Assembly: GCA_036666555.1 (NCBI GenBank)
Contig: JAVWVS010000050.1
Coordinates: 1 to 6,263, forward strand
Direction: 5' to 3'
DNA length: 6,263 nucleotides
Origin: UMGS1251 sp036666555
GTDB taxonomy: Bacteria > Bacillota > Clostridia > Lachnospirales > Lachnospiraceae
A program made the translations under genes and the position numbers. Positions 6,095-6,263 of this stretch are shown in pieces. The notes under the pieces are model-generated. The model worked only from the letters and a program-made list of their open reading frames with translations, was not told where the DNA came from and made no database searches. Each line of letters begins with the position of its first letter. Position 1 is the stretch's first letter.

Positions 6095-6123
6095 ATTATA
6101 TACGGAATTACGAATAATGGCAA
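6095..6123 (-). promoter_or_regulatory. Consensus sigma-A promoter of the HTH-regulator-kinase operon
   Basis: On the minus strand the -35 box TTGCCA (6123-6118) and a perfect -10 box TATAAT (6100-6095) are separated by exactly 17 bp. Transcription would start near 6088, giving a leader of about 30 nt before the HTH gene. The near-consensus boxes suggest steady expression of the sensing genes unless something represses it. Confidence 0.85.
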
Positions 6124-6183
6124 GTTTGTTTCTGTCGAACAGGAAATTACACACTACCTAATGTAAAATCGCATTTCGTTCTC

Positions 6184-6212
6184 ATATCATCACATGAAAT
6201 GTACAATGATAT
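6184..6212. repeat. Nested interrupted palindrome upstream of the operon promoter
   Basis: ATATCAT (6184-6190) and ATGATAT (6206-6212) are exact inverted repeats. Between them a second pair, ACAT (6192-6195) and ATGT (6199-6202), flanks GAA. It sits 61 bp upstream of the -35 box. It could be an operator or a remnant of an element end. The flanks 6124-6183 and 6213-6263 show no gene. Confidence 0.4.
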
Positions 6213-6213
6213 C

Positions 6214-6241
6214 CTGACTTTTGCAGCAAAAAGAGTATAAA
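6214..6241 (+). promoter_or_regulatory. Weak candidate promoter pointing out of the window
   Basis: CTGACT (6214-6219), a 16-bp spacer and TATAAA (6236-6241) resemble a sigma-A promoter reading rightwards. The -35 is poor (4 of 6), and no downstream gene is visible, so this is tentative. Confidence 0.25.
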
Positions 6242-6263
6242 ATACCCGTCAACCTTAGGAAAT

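Noticed and set aside
1..6263. CRISPR array, tRNA, rRNA, insertion sequence or attachment site
   Set aside because: No regularly spaced repeats, tRNA-like cloverleaf, transposase or integrase gene, or element-end repeat was seen on either strand.

Overview
The window reads as the accessory (cargo) segment of an integrative conjugative element of the Tn916/Tn1549 type from a low-GC Gram-positive host (Bacillota, probably a gut Clostridia or a relative that received the element). Three things suggest this. All genes lie on the minus strand behind strong AAAGGAG-type ribosome binding sites. The left edge holds the start of a sigma-70-like protein whose N-terminus resembles those carried by such elements. 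The cargo operon opens with a tiny excisionase/MerR-like helix-turn-helix protein typical of these elements. Species assignment is inference.

Layout in the direction of transcription (right to left). 6263-6059 is a non-coding upstream region with a consensus sigma-A promoter (TTGCCA-17-TATAAT). It drives a 56-aa helix-turn-helix protein (6058-5888), then an OmpR-family response regulator (5856-5167) and a membrane histidine kinase (5170-3911), which overlap by ATGA. An intrinsic terminator directly follows the kinase stop codon. Next comes a second regulated region with 11-bp-spaced CTGTAA repeats, a dyad and an AT-rich -10-like box. It precedes a possible 15-codon leader ORF (3799-3752), an ABC ATPase (3711-3037) and an 801-aa double-FtsX permease (3043-638), which overlap by 7 nt. 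From 637 to 200 there is no convincing gene, but there is a chain of RNA hairpins. Three look like intrinsic terminators in tandem, and the strongest (16 paired positions, then T6) buries the Shine-Dalgarno and ATG of a 29-codon ORF. The window ends inside the sigma-like gene (199-1).

Likely joint function (inference). The kinase has a roughly 80-residue extracytoplasmic loop and probably senses an envelope-active compound or envelope stress. The phosphorylated regulator would activate the separately transcribed ABC pair from the CTGTAA-repeat promoter. The transporter, of the MacB/FtsX type, would expel or release a peptide or other envelope-active substrate from the membrane. The set looks like an antimicrobial-peptide or antibiotic resistance cassette, but nothing in the sequence identifies the substrate. 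The terminator chain after the cargo would limit read-through from cargo into the element's own sigma-like gene, which may couple cargo expression to element regulation. No wholly new system is evident. The most unusual parts are the structured 200-637 region and the leader/operator region 3752-3872.
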